Shown: piece after piece, positions 26,499 through 34,293 of the stretch
How positions within the stretch are numbered: the stretch's first letter is position 1
Layout of the letters: every line of letters starts with the position of its first letter
Source of the DNA: Mediterranea massiliensis
Lineage (GTDB): Bacteria; Bacteroidota; Bacteroidia; Bacteroidales; Bacteroidaceae
Length of the DNA: 64,000 bases
Assembly: GCF_900128475.1 (NCBI RefSeq)
Contig: NZ_LT635839.1
Coordinates: forward strand, 280,282 to 344,281
Reading direction: 5' to 3'
Position numbers and translations under genes: made by a program
The notes under the pieces: generated by a model
Seen by the model: the letters and a program-made list of their open reading frames with translations, nothing else
Told to the model about the DNA's origin: nothing
Database searches by the model: none

Positions 26499-27041
26499 TC
26501 AGTCTTCTTGCTTCGGCGCACCCTCGGGCTTGTGTCCGGGCATCGGCTTGCGGCTCATGCCCAGCCACTGGTCGTATTGGGTTTCGGTGAGTATCTTCTT
26601 CATCTTCTTGTTCTTCTTCTCGATTCGCTTCTGCAGGTCGTCGGCACTTTCGGGCTTCGGAGCTCCCATCGGCGGACGATGCATGCCTTCGGGACGGCCT
26701 CCGCCCATACCCATCGGCAGCATGCCGCCTCCGTGGGGCGGACGGGGACCCCTGCCGCCTTCACCATCCATCAGGGGCGGACGCTGCATGCGGTTCTCCA
26801 GCAGTTCGCGCTGCTCTTTCAGCAAGAGCTTGTAGACTTTCTTATATTGCTTGTCGGTCAGGTTCAGGGCAGCCTTCAGGCGGTCCGTTTCTTTCCGTGC
26901 AGCCTTTTCGGGATTGGGCACCTCGCGATACGCCCGGCTCTCCGGAGCCGGAGCTGCCTCAGGAAGCTCCTGAGCCTGTGCCTGCAGGGCTAACATGGAT
27001 AGGCCGATGCAAAGCAAAACGGGTTTCATATTCAGTTTCAT
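26499..27041 (-). CDS. Periplasmic Spy/DUF4890-like Pro/Met-rich protein
   Basis: 180 residues: a signal peptide (MKPVLLCIGLSMLALQAQA), a helical region with LNLTDKQYKKVYKLLLKEQRELLENR, a low-complexity Gly/Pro/Met stretch (~95-130) and a second helix LTETQYDQWLG. The two LT-x-x-Q-Y helices resemble Spy/CpxP-like chaperones and the Bacteroidota DUF4890 group. The role in protecting periplasmic proteins is inferred. The start at ATG 27041 has an unusually strong Shine-Dalgarno for this phylum (AAGGAGG). A -7 box TACATTTG is at 27079-27086. Confidence 0.75.
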   Translation of the reverse strand: MKLNMKPVLLCIGLSMLALQAQAQELPEAAPAPESRAYREVPNPEKAARKETDRLKAALNLTDKQYKKVYKLLLKEQRELLENRMQRPPLMDGEGGRGPRPPHGGGMLPMGMGGGRPEGMHRPPMGAPKPESADDLQKRIEKKNKKMKKILTETQYDQWLGMSRKPMPGHKPEGAPKQED

Positions 27042-27216
27042 ATGCTGTTCCTCCTTGGGTTCATTGGATTTGACACGACAAATGTAGCGGGCTGCCCGAT
27101 AATATGAAAACAGAATAGACCAACGGGGCAGTTTTGACGATGAAATACGTTTTTTTCGCCGCCCGGCTGCAATAAACGCGCCCCGCCGACGACTGATAAC
27201 AGAAAAGCACCGAACG

Positions 27217-27612
27217 ATGATCAAACAAGACTACCTGATACGCATGATACAGCAGATTGTCTCCATGATTGTGGAGGCCCTGCTCCACAAGAAGAAAATC
27301 CGCCAGAAGGACTGGGACGACTACGACCACCTGACGCGCCAGATACTGGGCACCGACACCCGCGACCTGCTCAACACCAGTGCCGACGAGCTGACGGCCC
27401 GCTATGCCGGCACGCCCGACGGCATGGAGAAGCTGGAGCTGGCCGCCGTCAACATGCTGAAGCTGGCCGAAGAGGTGGACGAGGACAATCCCCTGCTGAA
27501 GTCGCGCCTCCGCCAGGAAGGCGTCCAGCTGCTGAAATACATCCAGCAGCACAGCGGCAGCTATTCCCTCCAGCGCGAGTTCCTCATCGGGCTGCTTGAG
27601 ACCAACCAGTGA
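27217..27612 (+). CDS. Small helical cytoplasmic protein (DUF6483-like)
   Basis: 131 residues, all-helical, no signal peptide. It begins MIKQDYLIRMIQQIVSMI, then a Lys-rich KKKIRQKDWDDYDH and a C-terminal half rich in Leu and Glu that resembles a tetratricopeptide hairpin pair (EKLELAAVNMLKLAEEV). The N-terminus recalls DUF6483, but I am not sure. Function unknown. Convergent with the PH-domain gene; a dispersed noncoding element begins 16 bp after the stop. Confidence 0.7.
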   Translation: MIKQDYLIRMIQQIVSMIVEALLHKKKIRQKDWDDYDHLTRQILGTDTRDLLNTSADELTARYAGTPDGMEKLELAAVNMLKLAEEVDEDNPLLKSRLRQEGVQLLKYIQQHSGSYSLQREFLIGLLETNQ

Positions 27613-27627
27613 ATCGAAAACGGAACG

Positions 27628-27975
27628 TTGACAGATTGACACTTTGACACGCCGACCGCCTGAGAATCGCTCCGTTCGGCCCGAAGGACAGGCCGGCGGC
27701 AACGGACGAAGCACGGAGAGCCTTATCCGCTATGCTTCAACGCGATAGCGAAATCCTTACAAAAATTCTGGAAGAAAAACGGAGCGGAAAGCCGCCCTTC
27801 CAGGCTCCGGAACCATGAAAACAGCCGCCCCGAAGCCCGAAAGCGGGGAAAACAATGCCTTTCCCCTCGGAAAACAATGCTTTTATCGAGGGAAAACATC
27901 CGATTTGTCGAGGGAAAACCTGCACGCTGCCGAGGGAAAACATACACTTTACCCCGCCCAAACCGACGTTTTCCC
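27628..27975 (+). repeat. ~347-bp dispersed noncoding element, copy 1
   Basis: Begins TTGACAGATTGACACTTTGA, continues through GAGAATCGCT, GCGAAATCCTTACAAAAATT, a hairpin GCGGAAAGCCGC, GAAGCCCGAAAGCGGGG, and ends in a 22-bp periodic array and AAACCGACGTTTTC. The same order of blocks and nearly the same length are found inverted at 53548-53894. No convincing protein is encoded. The gap 27613-28102 is otherwise empty. Confidence 0.8.
27845..27962. repeat. 22-bp periodic array, GGGAAAACA type
   Basis: The AAAAC of each GGAAAACA unit begins at 27849, 27871, 27893, 27915 and 27937: five units at exactly 22 bp, with the other half of each unit varying (TGCCTTTCCCCTC, TGCTTTTATCGAG and so on). Confidence 0.85.
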
Positions 27976-28102
27976 ATCAAAAAAGGCTGCCCACACCCTG
28001 TTTCTCCCTTCCGTTGGCACGGATGGGGAAAAGGTGTGGTCAGCCAAAAAGCGCTTTCTCCATCAGTTTGTTTTCCAAAAGAGTGAAATCAGAAGCACCG
28101 TG

Positions 28103-28510
28103 TCAGGAAGCCGTCTCCCGCTTCCTCTTCTCCAACACCCGCACGAACTCCGCCTCGTTGACGGGCTGGAGGGCATCGTGCTTGCCGTCCTGATAGATCA
28201 CGAGCACATAGTGCACCAGCGCACGGCCTGCCACCTGCATGGACGAACGGCGCTCCACCGACACCACCTCGGCCAACCGGCGCTCGCGGCTGCGCGAAAA
28301 ACGCCCGCCGTAAACAATCAGCCGCCCGTCGGCAGTCAGCGTATAGGTGGTATGGATGATTCTCTCAATGAAACGGAGCAACAGAATGCCCCACAACACG
28401 GCTATCAGAATATACTTCACCCACAGGCAGTAGACCAGCATGAAGGTAAACAGAAGCAGTGCCAGATACTGGGCCGCACCGATGCGGGCATGGAAAACTC
28501 GGTCCATCAT
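28103..28510 (-). CDS. Membrane-anchored PH-domain-like protein
   Basis: 135 residues. Two hydrophobic segments near the N-terminus (~14-28 and ~32-48), then a small beta domain with HTTYTLTADGRLIVYGGRFS and VVSVERRSSM, ending in a Lys/Arg-rich helix. This matches the bacterial PH (YdbS/DUF304-like) layout. Function unknown. The first of two adjacent ATGs (28510) follows an AAGAGAA ribosome-binding site. It is divergent from nadB. Confidence 0.72.
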   Translation of the reverse strand: MMDRVFHARIGAAQYLALLLFTFMLVYCLWVKYILIAVLWGILLLRFIERIIHTTYTLTADGRLIVYGGRFSRSRERRLAEVVSVERRSSMQVAGRALVHYVLVIYQDGKHDALQPVNEAEFVRVLEKRKRETAS

Positions 28511-28608
28511 TTCTCTTTTTTTGCGGTAAAGATATGGATTTTCGGCGGCAAAACGCACAAGCAACGCACTTATTTTGTAGTTTTGCATCCAGCTAATACA
28601 TAATCGTT

Positions 28609-30201
28609 ATGGTAAGAAAGTTCGATTTCCTCGTCATCGGCTCTGGGATAGCCGGTATGAGCTTCGCCCTGAAAGTGGCGGAAAAGGGGACGGTAGCCCT
28701 CATCTGTAAGGCCGGAATGGAAGAGGCCAACACCTATTTTGCACAGGGAGGCATCGCCTCGGTAACCAACCTGGCCGTGGACAATTTCGAGAAGCACATC
28801 GAAGACACCATGATAGCGGGCGACTGGATCAGCGACCGCGCCGCCGTGGAGAAGGTGGTGCGCAACGCGCCCGCACAAATCAAGGAGCTCATCAACTGGG
28901 GCGTGAAGTTCGACAAGAAGGAAGACGGAACATTCGACCTGCACAAGGAAGGCGGACACTCGGAGTTCCGCATCCTGCACCACAAGGACAACACGGGAGC
29001 CGAGATACAGACTTCGCTCATCGAAGCCGTGAAGCAGCATCCCAACATCACCATATTCACCAACTTCTATGCCGTAGAAATCATCACGCAGCACCACCTG
29101 GGCATCATCGTAACACGCTACACGCCGGGCATCAAGTGCTACGGCGCCTACGTGCTGAACGAGGCCACGGGCGAGGTGGACACCTTCCTCAGCAAGGTGA
29201 CCGTCATGGCCACCGGAGGCTGTGAGGCCGTCTACCGCCACACCACCAACCCGCTGGTGGCCACGGGCGACGGCATCGCCATGGTCTACCGCGCCAAGGG
29301 AGCGGTGAAGGACATGGAGTTCATCCAGTTCCACCCCACGGCCCTCTACCATCCGGGCGACCGCCCCGCCTTCCTCATCACCGAGGCCATGCGCGGCTAC
29401 GGCGGCGTGCTCCGCACGATGGACGGCAAGGAGTTCATGCAGAAGTACGACCCGCGCCTGTCGCTCGCCCCGCGCGACATCGTGGCCCGCGCCATCGACA
29501 ACGAGATGAAGCTCCGCGGTGAGGACCACGTCTACCTGGACGTCACCCACAAGGACCCCGAAGAAACGAAGCGCCACTTCCCCAACATCTACCAGAAATG
29601 CCTCAGCATCGGCATCGACATCACGAAGGACTACATCCCCGTGGCTCCCGCCGCCCACTACCTCTGCGGAGGCATCAAGGTGGACCTCGACGGGCAGAGC
29701 AGCATCCGCCGCCTCTACGCCATCGGCGAATGTTCGTGCACGGGCCTGCACGGCGGCAACCGCCTGGCCTCGAACTCGCTCATCGAAGCCGTGGTCTATG
29801 CCGACGCGGCCGCCAAGCATGCCCTGAGCGTGCTGGAACGCTACGACTTCAACGAAGACATCCCCGAATGGAACGACGAGGGCACCATCAGCAACGAGGA
29901 ACGCGTGCTCATCACGCAGAGCATGAAGGAGGTGAACCAGATTATGGAGTCGTACGTGGGCATCGTGCGCAGCAACGTGCGCCTCACCCGCGCCTGGAAC
30001 CGCCTGGACATCCTCTACGAGGAGACCGAACGCCTCTTCAAGCGTTGCAAGGCCACCCGCGAGCTGTGCGAACTGCGCAACATGATCAACGTGGGCTACC
30101 TCATCACGAAGCAGGCCATGGAGCGCAAGGAAAGCCGCGGCCTGCACTACACCATCGACTATCCGCACCACGCCGACGAGGCCGACGGGAAAAAGAAATG
30201 A
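28609..30201 (+). CDS. nadB: L-aspartate oxidase
   Basis: 530 residues. FAD enzyme oxidising L-aspartate to iminoaspartate, which NadA condenses to quinolinate for NAD synthesis. GSGIAGMS near residues 10-17 binds FAD; the family blocks FAQGGIASV (~residue 44), EFIQFHPTAL (~237) and the C-terminal ECSCTGLHGGNRLASNSL (~380) are intact, followed by the helical domain. A -7 box TAGTTTTG is at 28578-28585. nadA lies 14 kb away and nadC is not in the window, so the pathway genes are split. Confidence 0.96.
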   Translation: MVRKFDFLVIGSGIAGMSFALKVAEKGTVALICKAGMEEANTYFAQGGIASVTNLAVDNFEKHIEDTMIAGDWISDRAAVEKVVRNAPAQIKELINWGVKFDKKEDGTFDLHKEGGHSEFRILHHKDNTGAEIQTSLIEAVKQHPNITIFTNFYAVEIITQHHLGIIVTRYTPGIKCYGAYVLNEATGEVDTFLSKVTVMATGGCEAVYRHTTNPLVATGDGIAMVYRAKGAVKDMEFIQFHPTALYHPGDRPAFLITEAMRGYGGVLRTMDGKEFMQKYDPRLSLAPRDIVARAIDNEMKLRGEDHVYLDVTHKDPEETKRHFPNIYQKCLSIGIDITKDYIPVAPAAHYLCGGIKVDLDGQSSIRRLYAIGECSCTGLHGGNRLASNSLIEAVVYADAAAKHALSVLERYDFNEDIPEWNDEGTISNEERVLITQSMKEVNQIMESYVGIVRSNVRLTRAWNRLDILYEETERLFKRCKATRELCELRNMINVGYLITKQAMERKESRGLHYTIDYPHHADEADGKKK

Positions 30202-30283
30202 CAGCAGGTTGTAAACATTCATCGCAACCGGCAGAAAGCATTCTCCTCACCGGCTTCAGAAGGCCTTGGCAACGGCCCGCGTG

Positions 30284-30361
30284 AATGTTTCAAACATGGA
30301 GGCCTTATGTTTCAAACATACACCCTGTGGGTTTGAAACATAAGGCTCCTGTGGTTTAAAC
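30284..30361. repeat. 22-bp periodic array, ATGTTTCAAACAT type
   Basis: AATGTTTCAAACAT, TATGTTTCAAACATA, GTTTGAAACATA and GTTTAAACC in succession. The centres fall at about 30291, 30313, 30335 and 30357. It uses the same core as the array after mutS and lies between convergent nadB and rubrerythrin genes. Confidence 0.8.
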
Positions 30362-30443
30362 CCGACTTTGGGCAGAATTGGATGCAGGCTCTACCTTGTA
30401 AAATAAATTAACCAGTAACAGGTATCTATATTCTGAAAAGAGC

Positions 30444-30547
30444 AAGAGCTGTCTCAAGAAATAAAGTCAGAAGCAAATACAACGTCATCCCGGCCTTGAT
30501 CCGGGATGACAAGATATTAGCGCTTCTTTGTTCTCGAGACAGCTCTT
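30444..30547. repeat. MITE-like inverted-repeat element
   Basis: AAGAGCTGTCTCAAGAA (30444-30460) is repeated inverted at 30531-30547 with one mismatch in 17. Inside is a second palindrome, CATCCCGGCCTTGATCCGGGATG, at about 30486-30508. It lies just beyond the 3' end of the rubrerythrin gene. No protein fits inside. Confidence 0.75.
30483..30510. repeat. Short REP-like palindrome
   Basis: CGTCATCCCGGCCTTGATCC begins a single self-complementary arm related to the REP-like elements at 11996 and 13336, here placed in the loop of a longer inverted repeat. Confidence 0.7.
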
Positions 30548-30576
30548 ACTGATATATGTGGATGTCAATCCAAGTC

Positions 30577-31155
30577 TTACCAGTTCTCCTTCTTCACCTC
30601 GAAGTAGGCTTGCGGATGCAGGCAGGCGGGGCATACCTCGGGAGCTTCCTTGCCCACGTGGATGAATCCGCAGTTGCGGCACTGCCATACCACTTCGCCT
30701 TCCTTGGCAAATACGGCGGCATTCTCGATGTTCTTCACGAAAGCCAGGTAGCGCTCTTCGTGTCCCTTCTCGGCGATGGCGATGTTGCGGTACATCAGGG
30801 CGATTTCGGGGAAGCCTTCTTCGTCGGCGATGTCGGCAAACTTGGGATAGTCGAGCGACCATTCCTCGTTCTCACCGGCAGCGGCTGCCTGAAGGTTTTC
30901 GAGCGTCGTGCCGATGACACCTGCGGGATAGCTGGCCGTAATCTCCACCATGCCGCCTTCGAGCCACTTGAACATGCGCTTGGCGTGCTCCTTCTCCTGG
31001 TCGGCTGTCTCCATGAAGATAGCGGCAATCTGTTCGTAACCTTCCTTCTTGGCTACACTGGCAAAGTAAGTGTAACGCATGCGTGCCTGCGATTCGCCGG
31101 CAAACGAAGTCATCAGATTCTTCTCTGTGCGGGTTCCTTTGATACTCTTAGTCAT
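30577..31155 (-). CDS. rbr: Rubrerythrin
   Basis: 192 residues. Peroxide-reducing non-haem diiron protein of anaerobes. The four-helix ferritin-like domain supplies the diiron ligands (FAGESQARMRY, EKEHAKRM, EGFPEIALMYRNIA, EKGHEERY), and a C-terminal rubredoxin domain holds the Fe site CRNCGF...CPACLHPQ. The start at 31155 gives MTKSIKGTRTEKNL, the family N-terminus; an ATG six bases earlier is also possible. A -7 box TACATTTG is at 31210-31217. Expected in an oxygen-sensitive gut-type anaerobe. Confidence 0.95.
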   Translation of the reverse strand: MTKSIKGTRTEKNLMTSFAGESQARMRYTYFASVAKKEGYEQIAAIFMETADQEKEHAKRMFKWLEGGMVEITASYPAGVIGTTLENLQAAAAGENEEWSLDYPKFADIADEEGFPEIALMYRNIAIAEKGHEERYLAFVKNIENAAVFAKEGEVVWQCRNCGFIHVGKEAPEVCPACLHPQAYFEVKKENW

Positions 31156-31400
31156 AATCATTCAGTTTTTAAAAGGGTTAATATTTTGTTCTTGTTGATT
31201 TCTGTGTTGCAAATGTAGGCAAAAGGCTTCAAATGCCTTGCATCCAACCTTATCGGATTTTTCTATCGTTTCATAAATTAAATCTATCAAACGCCGGATA
31301 GCTTGCGACATTAACAATAATTGTCTACGGTCACATGCTATAAAGAAACAAATATCACTATCTTTGGGTTCATAGAAACTTCATAAATATTCCATCGGTC

Positions 31401-31700
31401 ATGAAAATACATCTCAGTTCTCTCTTTTTGCTGGCTTTGGCCTGCATCAGTTTTTCAGCCTGTTTCGTACAGCGTTCCGTTTCGGTCAGCAAAGCCGTCA
31501 ACAATCCCGACTATACCGTCAGCTACCTCTTCGAACACGACGGATGCCGCGTTTACCGCTTTTATGACACCTATTCGGGCAGCTACGTCTACTTCACCAC
31601 GCAGGGCGACGTTACCGCCATCCCCAACGACTCCACACGCCAGCAAACGGTGACTTACCGCTATCGAGACAACGACACATTCATAAAAAAATCGGAATAA
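31401..31700 (+). CDS. Small lipoprotein (DUF4884-like)
   Basis: 99 residues with a lipoprotein signal (LALACISFSAC, lipidated Cys about position 21). The mature part has YLFEHDGCRVYRFYDTYSGSYVYFTT, the pattern I associate with DUF4884 of Bacteroides. Function unknown. A -7 box TATCTTTG is at 31359-31366. Probably a monocistronic gene before the transporter. Confidence 0.75.
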   Translation: MKIHLSSLFLLALACISFSACFVQRSVSVSKAVNNPDYTVSYLFEHDGCRVYRFYDTYSGSYVYFTTQGDVTAIPNDSTRQQTVTYRYRDNDTFIKKSE

Positions 31701-31795
31701 TAGCGTCTGTTTGCTTTATTTTACCTAAATTTGCACTTTCTTTTTCAAAAAGGCAACAAACTCAATAGGTAAAATAAAGTTCTATTAAACAGAAA

Positions 31796-33472
31796 ATGAA
31801 AGCGTTCGAATTCAAGCCGAAACTCTACACGGCGCTGAAGAATTATTCCAAAGAAATGTTTATGGCCGACCTTATGGCCGGCATCATCGTGGGCATCGTG
31901 GCCCTTCCGCTGGCCATTGCCTTCGGCATCGCTTCGGGTGTATCGCCCGAGAAAGGTATCGTGACCGCCATCATTGCGGGTTTCATCATCTCCCTGCTGG
32001 GCGGCAGCAAGGTGCAGATCGGCGGACCTACAGGTGCGTTCATCGTCATCATCTACGGCATCATCCAGCAATATGGTGAAGCGGGACTTATCGTGGCCAC
32101 ACTGATGGCAGGCGTCATCCTGGTGCTGCTGGGTGTGTTCAAGCTGGGAGCAGTCATCAAATTCATCCCCTATCCCATCATCGTGGGCTTTACGAGCGGT
32201 ATCGCCGTCACCATCTTCACCACACAGGTGGCCGATGTATTCGGCCTTCAGTTCGGTGGTGAAAAGGTACCGGGCGACTTCGTAGGCAAATGGCTGGTGT
32301 ACTTCCGTCACTTCGACACGGTAAACTGGTGGAACACGCTGGTGAGCGTAGTGAGCATCGCCATCATCGCCCTGACGCCCAAGTTCTCGAAGAAGATACC
32401 CGGCTCGCTTATCGCCATTGTGGTGGTAACCGTGGCCGTCTGGCTGATGAAGACTTACGGCGGCATCACCTGCATCGACACCATCGGCGACCGTTTCAGC
32501 ATCCGTGCCGAGCTGCCCGACGCCGCTATTCCCGCATTGGATTGGGAGGCAATAAAGAACCTCTTCCCCGTAGCGGTGACCATTGCCGTACTGGGTGCCA
32601 TCGAGTCACTGCTCTCGGCTACCGTAGCCGACGGTATGATTGGCGACAAGCATGACTCGAATACGGAGCTTATCGCACAAGGTGCGGCCAACATCATCAC
32701 TCCGCTCTTCGGAGGTATCCCCGCCACGGGAGCCATCGCCCGTACCATGGCCAACATCAACAACGGCGGCAAGTCGCCCGTAGCCGGCATCGTACATGCC
32801 ATCGTACTGCTGCTCATCCTGCTGTTGCTCATGCCACTGGCCCAATACATCCCCATGGGCTGTCTGGCAGGTGTACTGGTTGTCGTATCCTATAACATGA
32901 GCGGCTGGCGCACGTTCAAGGCGCTTCTCCGCAATCCGAAGTCGGACGTCACGGTGCTGCTCATCACCTTCTTCCTGACCGTCATCTTCGACCTGACCGT
33001 AGCCATCGAAATGGGTCTGGTCATCGCCTGCGTGCTCTTCATGCGCCGCGTGATGGAAACGACGGAAATCTCGGTCATCAAAGACGAGATAGATCCCAGT
33101 AAGGAGTCGGATATCGCCACTCACGAGGAGCATCTGATAATTCCGAAAGGTGTGGAAGTATATGAAATCAACGGCCCCTACTTCTTCGGCATCGCCACCA
33201 AGTTTGAAGAAACCATGGCCCAATTAGGCGACCGACCCAAGGTACGGGTCATCCGCATGCGTAAGGTGCCGTTCATCGACTCTACGGGTATCCACAACCT
33301 GGAAAGCCTCTGCCGCATGTCGCAGAAGGAAAAGATAACCATCGTCCTCTCGGGCGTCAACGAGAAGGTACACAAGGTACTGGAAAAATCGGGCTTCTAC
33401 GAACTGCTGGGTGAGGAGAACATCTGCCCCAACATCAACGTAGCATTGGAGCGGGCCAAGAAGCTGTTGTAA
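31796..33472 (+). CDS. SulP family anion transporter with STAS domain
   Basis: 558 residues. About ten to twelve membrane helices (residues ~25-415) with the SulP features GIVALPLAIAFGIASG near the N-terminus and GGIPATGAIARTMANINNGG near 305-325, and a C-terminal cytosolic STAS domain (~435-550) carrying FIDSTGIHNLE. Members move sulfate, bicarbonate or dicarboxylates; the substrate cannot be read here. A -7 box TAAATTTG is at 31726-31733. A large nested hairpin 22 bp after the stop probably ends the transcript. Confidence 0.93.
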   Translation: MKAFEFKPKLYTALKNYSKEMFMADLMAGIIVGIVALPLAIAFGIASGVSPEKGIVTAIIAGFIISLLGGSKVQIGGPTGAFIVIIYGIIQQYGEAGLIVATLMAGVILVLLGVFKLGAVIKFIPYPIIVGFTSGIAVTIFTTQVADVFGLQFGGEKVPGDFVGKWLVYFRHFDTVNWWNTLVSVVSIAIIALTPKFSKKIPGSLIAIVVVTVAVWLMKTYGGITCIDTIGDRFSIRAELPDAAIPALDWEAIKNLFPVAVTIAVLGAIESLLSATVADGMIGDKHDSNTELIAQGAANIITPLFGGIPATGAIARTMANINNGGKSPVAGIVHAIVLLLILLLLMPLAQYIPMGCLAGVLVVVSYNMSGWRTFKALLRNPKSDVTVLLITFFLTVIFDLTVAIEMGLVIACVLFMRRVMETTEISVIKDEIDPSKESDIATHEEHLIIPKGVEVYEINGPYFFGIATKFEETMAQLGDRPKVRVIRMRKVPFIDSTGIHNLESLCRMSQKEKITIVLSGVNEKVHKVLEKSGFYELLGEENICPNINVALERAKKLL

Positions 33473-33494
33473 ACAGACGACCTCTGCATAAAAA

Positions 33495-33651
33495 AAGAAG
33501 AGGATGTATCAAAATAGGAGTTCGCTTTCTTTAGGCACGGATTACACGGATTTCACGGATTAATATCTATACATATTCAGCGTTTTTCCGCGTAATCCGT
33601 GCCTAAAATAACAGGAAGTCAGTCTATCTATATTTGATACATCCTCTTCTT
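33495..33651. repeat. Nested 157-bp palindrome (MITE-like / terminator)
   Basis: Outer arms AAGAAGAGGATGTATCAAAA (from 33495) and TTTGATACATCCTCTTCTT (to 33651). Inner arms TTTAGGCACGGATTACACGG (from 33530) and its inverse (33587-33607) with one mismatch. It lies between convergent sulP and the membrane protein gene. Confidence 0.82.
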
Positions 33652-33701
33652 ATTTGAGAAGATCCATAACCATCCCGTAGAAAGGATTTCTATATCGACC
33701 A

Positions 33702-34289
33702 CTATTCCTCGAACTGATCCAGCAGTTCCCTGCACTTTCTCACGTGCTTTTTATATTGCAATAGGGTTATCGCAATGGCAACAAGGATGGAAACAATGCC
33801 CGACACGGTGATGAGCTGTACGGTAGCAGCATCGTCCGCCAAGGCATACAGGCGCATAAAGATATAGGTGACCATAGCCGTCAGGGGAATTATGGCGGCA
33901 ATGAGCGACCCTGCATAGAATTTGCGATAACCGGCAATCTTGCCTGTCACCGTCCGCACATCGTCGTCCAGCAGATGATCCATACCCAGCTTGCGACTGA
34001 CCCACAGGCTGACACCCAAATCAATCAAAGCCCACAATGAAACCAATATGCCAAACAGCAGGGGCCAGTCTATGTTGATACAAATCACGATAATCGTGGG
34101 TATTGTCACGATATCACCCAATATCCGGTCCTTGATTTCCTTGCTGATAGCCATCGCAGGGCGCCTTCTAAGGGATTTGAAGAACTTTTCGTTCAGCATT
34201 TCCTGTTTTTCCAGCCCTTCCTTAAACACGTTATACTCCAATTTCAGCGTCTGAATTTCTTTTTCGATATTGATTTCCATACGATTCAT
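33702..34289 (-). CDS. Membrane protein co-transcribed with an ECF sigma factor
   Basis: 195 residues: an N-terminal helix of about 60 residues (EIQTLKLEYNVFKEGLEKQE), then four hydrophobic segments in two pairs (~70-85, ~88-104, ~130-150, ~160-180) and a basic tail LQYKKHVRKCRELLDQFEE. The start lies 4 bp after the sigma factor stop, so the pair is one operon. The position is that of an anti-sigma factor, but it shows no FecR or zinc-finger motif. Binding the sigma factor through the N-terminal helix is only an inference. Confidence 0.8.
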   Translation of the reverse strand: MNRMEINIEKEIQTLKLEYNVFKEGLEKQEMLNEKFFKSLRRRPAMAISKEIKDRILGDIVTIPTIIVICINIDWPLLFGILVSLWALIDLGVSLWVSRKLGMDHLLDDDVRTVTGKIAGYRKFYAGSLIAAIIPLTAMVTYIFMRLYALADDAATVQLITVSGIVSILVAIAITLLQYKKHVRKCRELLDQFEE

Positions 34290-34293
34290 ACTT

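Noticed and set aside
27845-27962. CRISPR array
   Set aside because: Unit length is 22 bp in total with a short degenerate core and no 25-40-bp identical repeat or unique spacers; no cas genes are in the window.
27723-27980. Open frames across the 22-bp array (also 53476-53799) with repeated Phe-Pro-Ser/Arg-Gly-Lys peptides
   Set aside because: 22 is not a multiple of three, so the array shifts frame every unit; the peptides differ between copies and no start signal is present. A noncoding reading is simpler.
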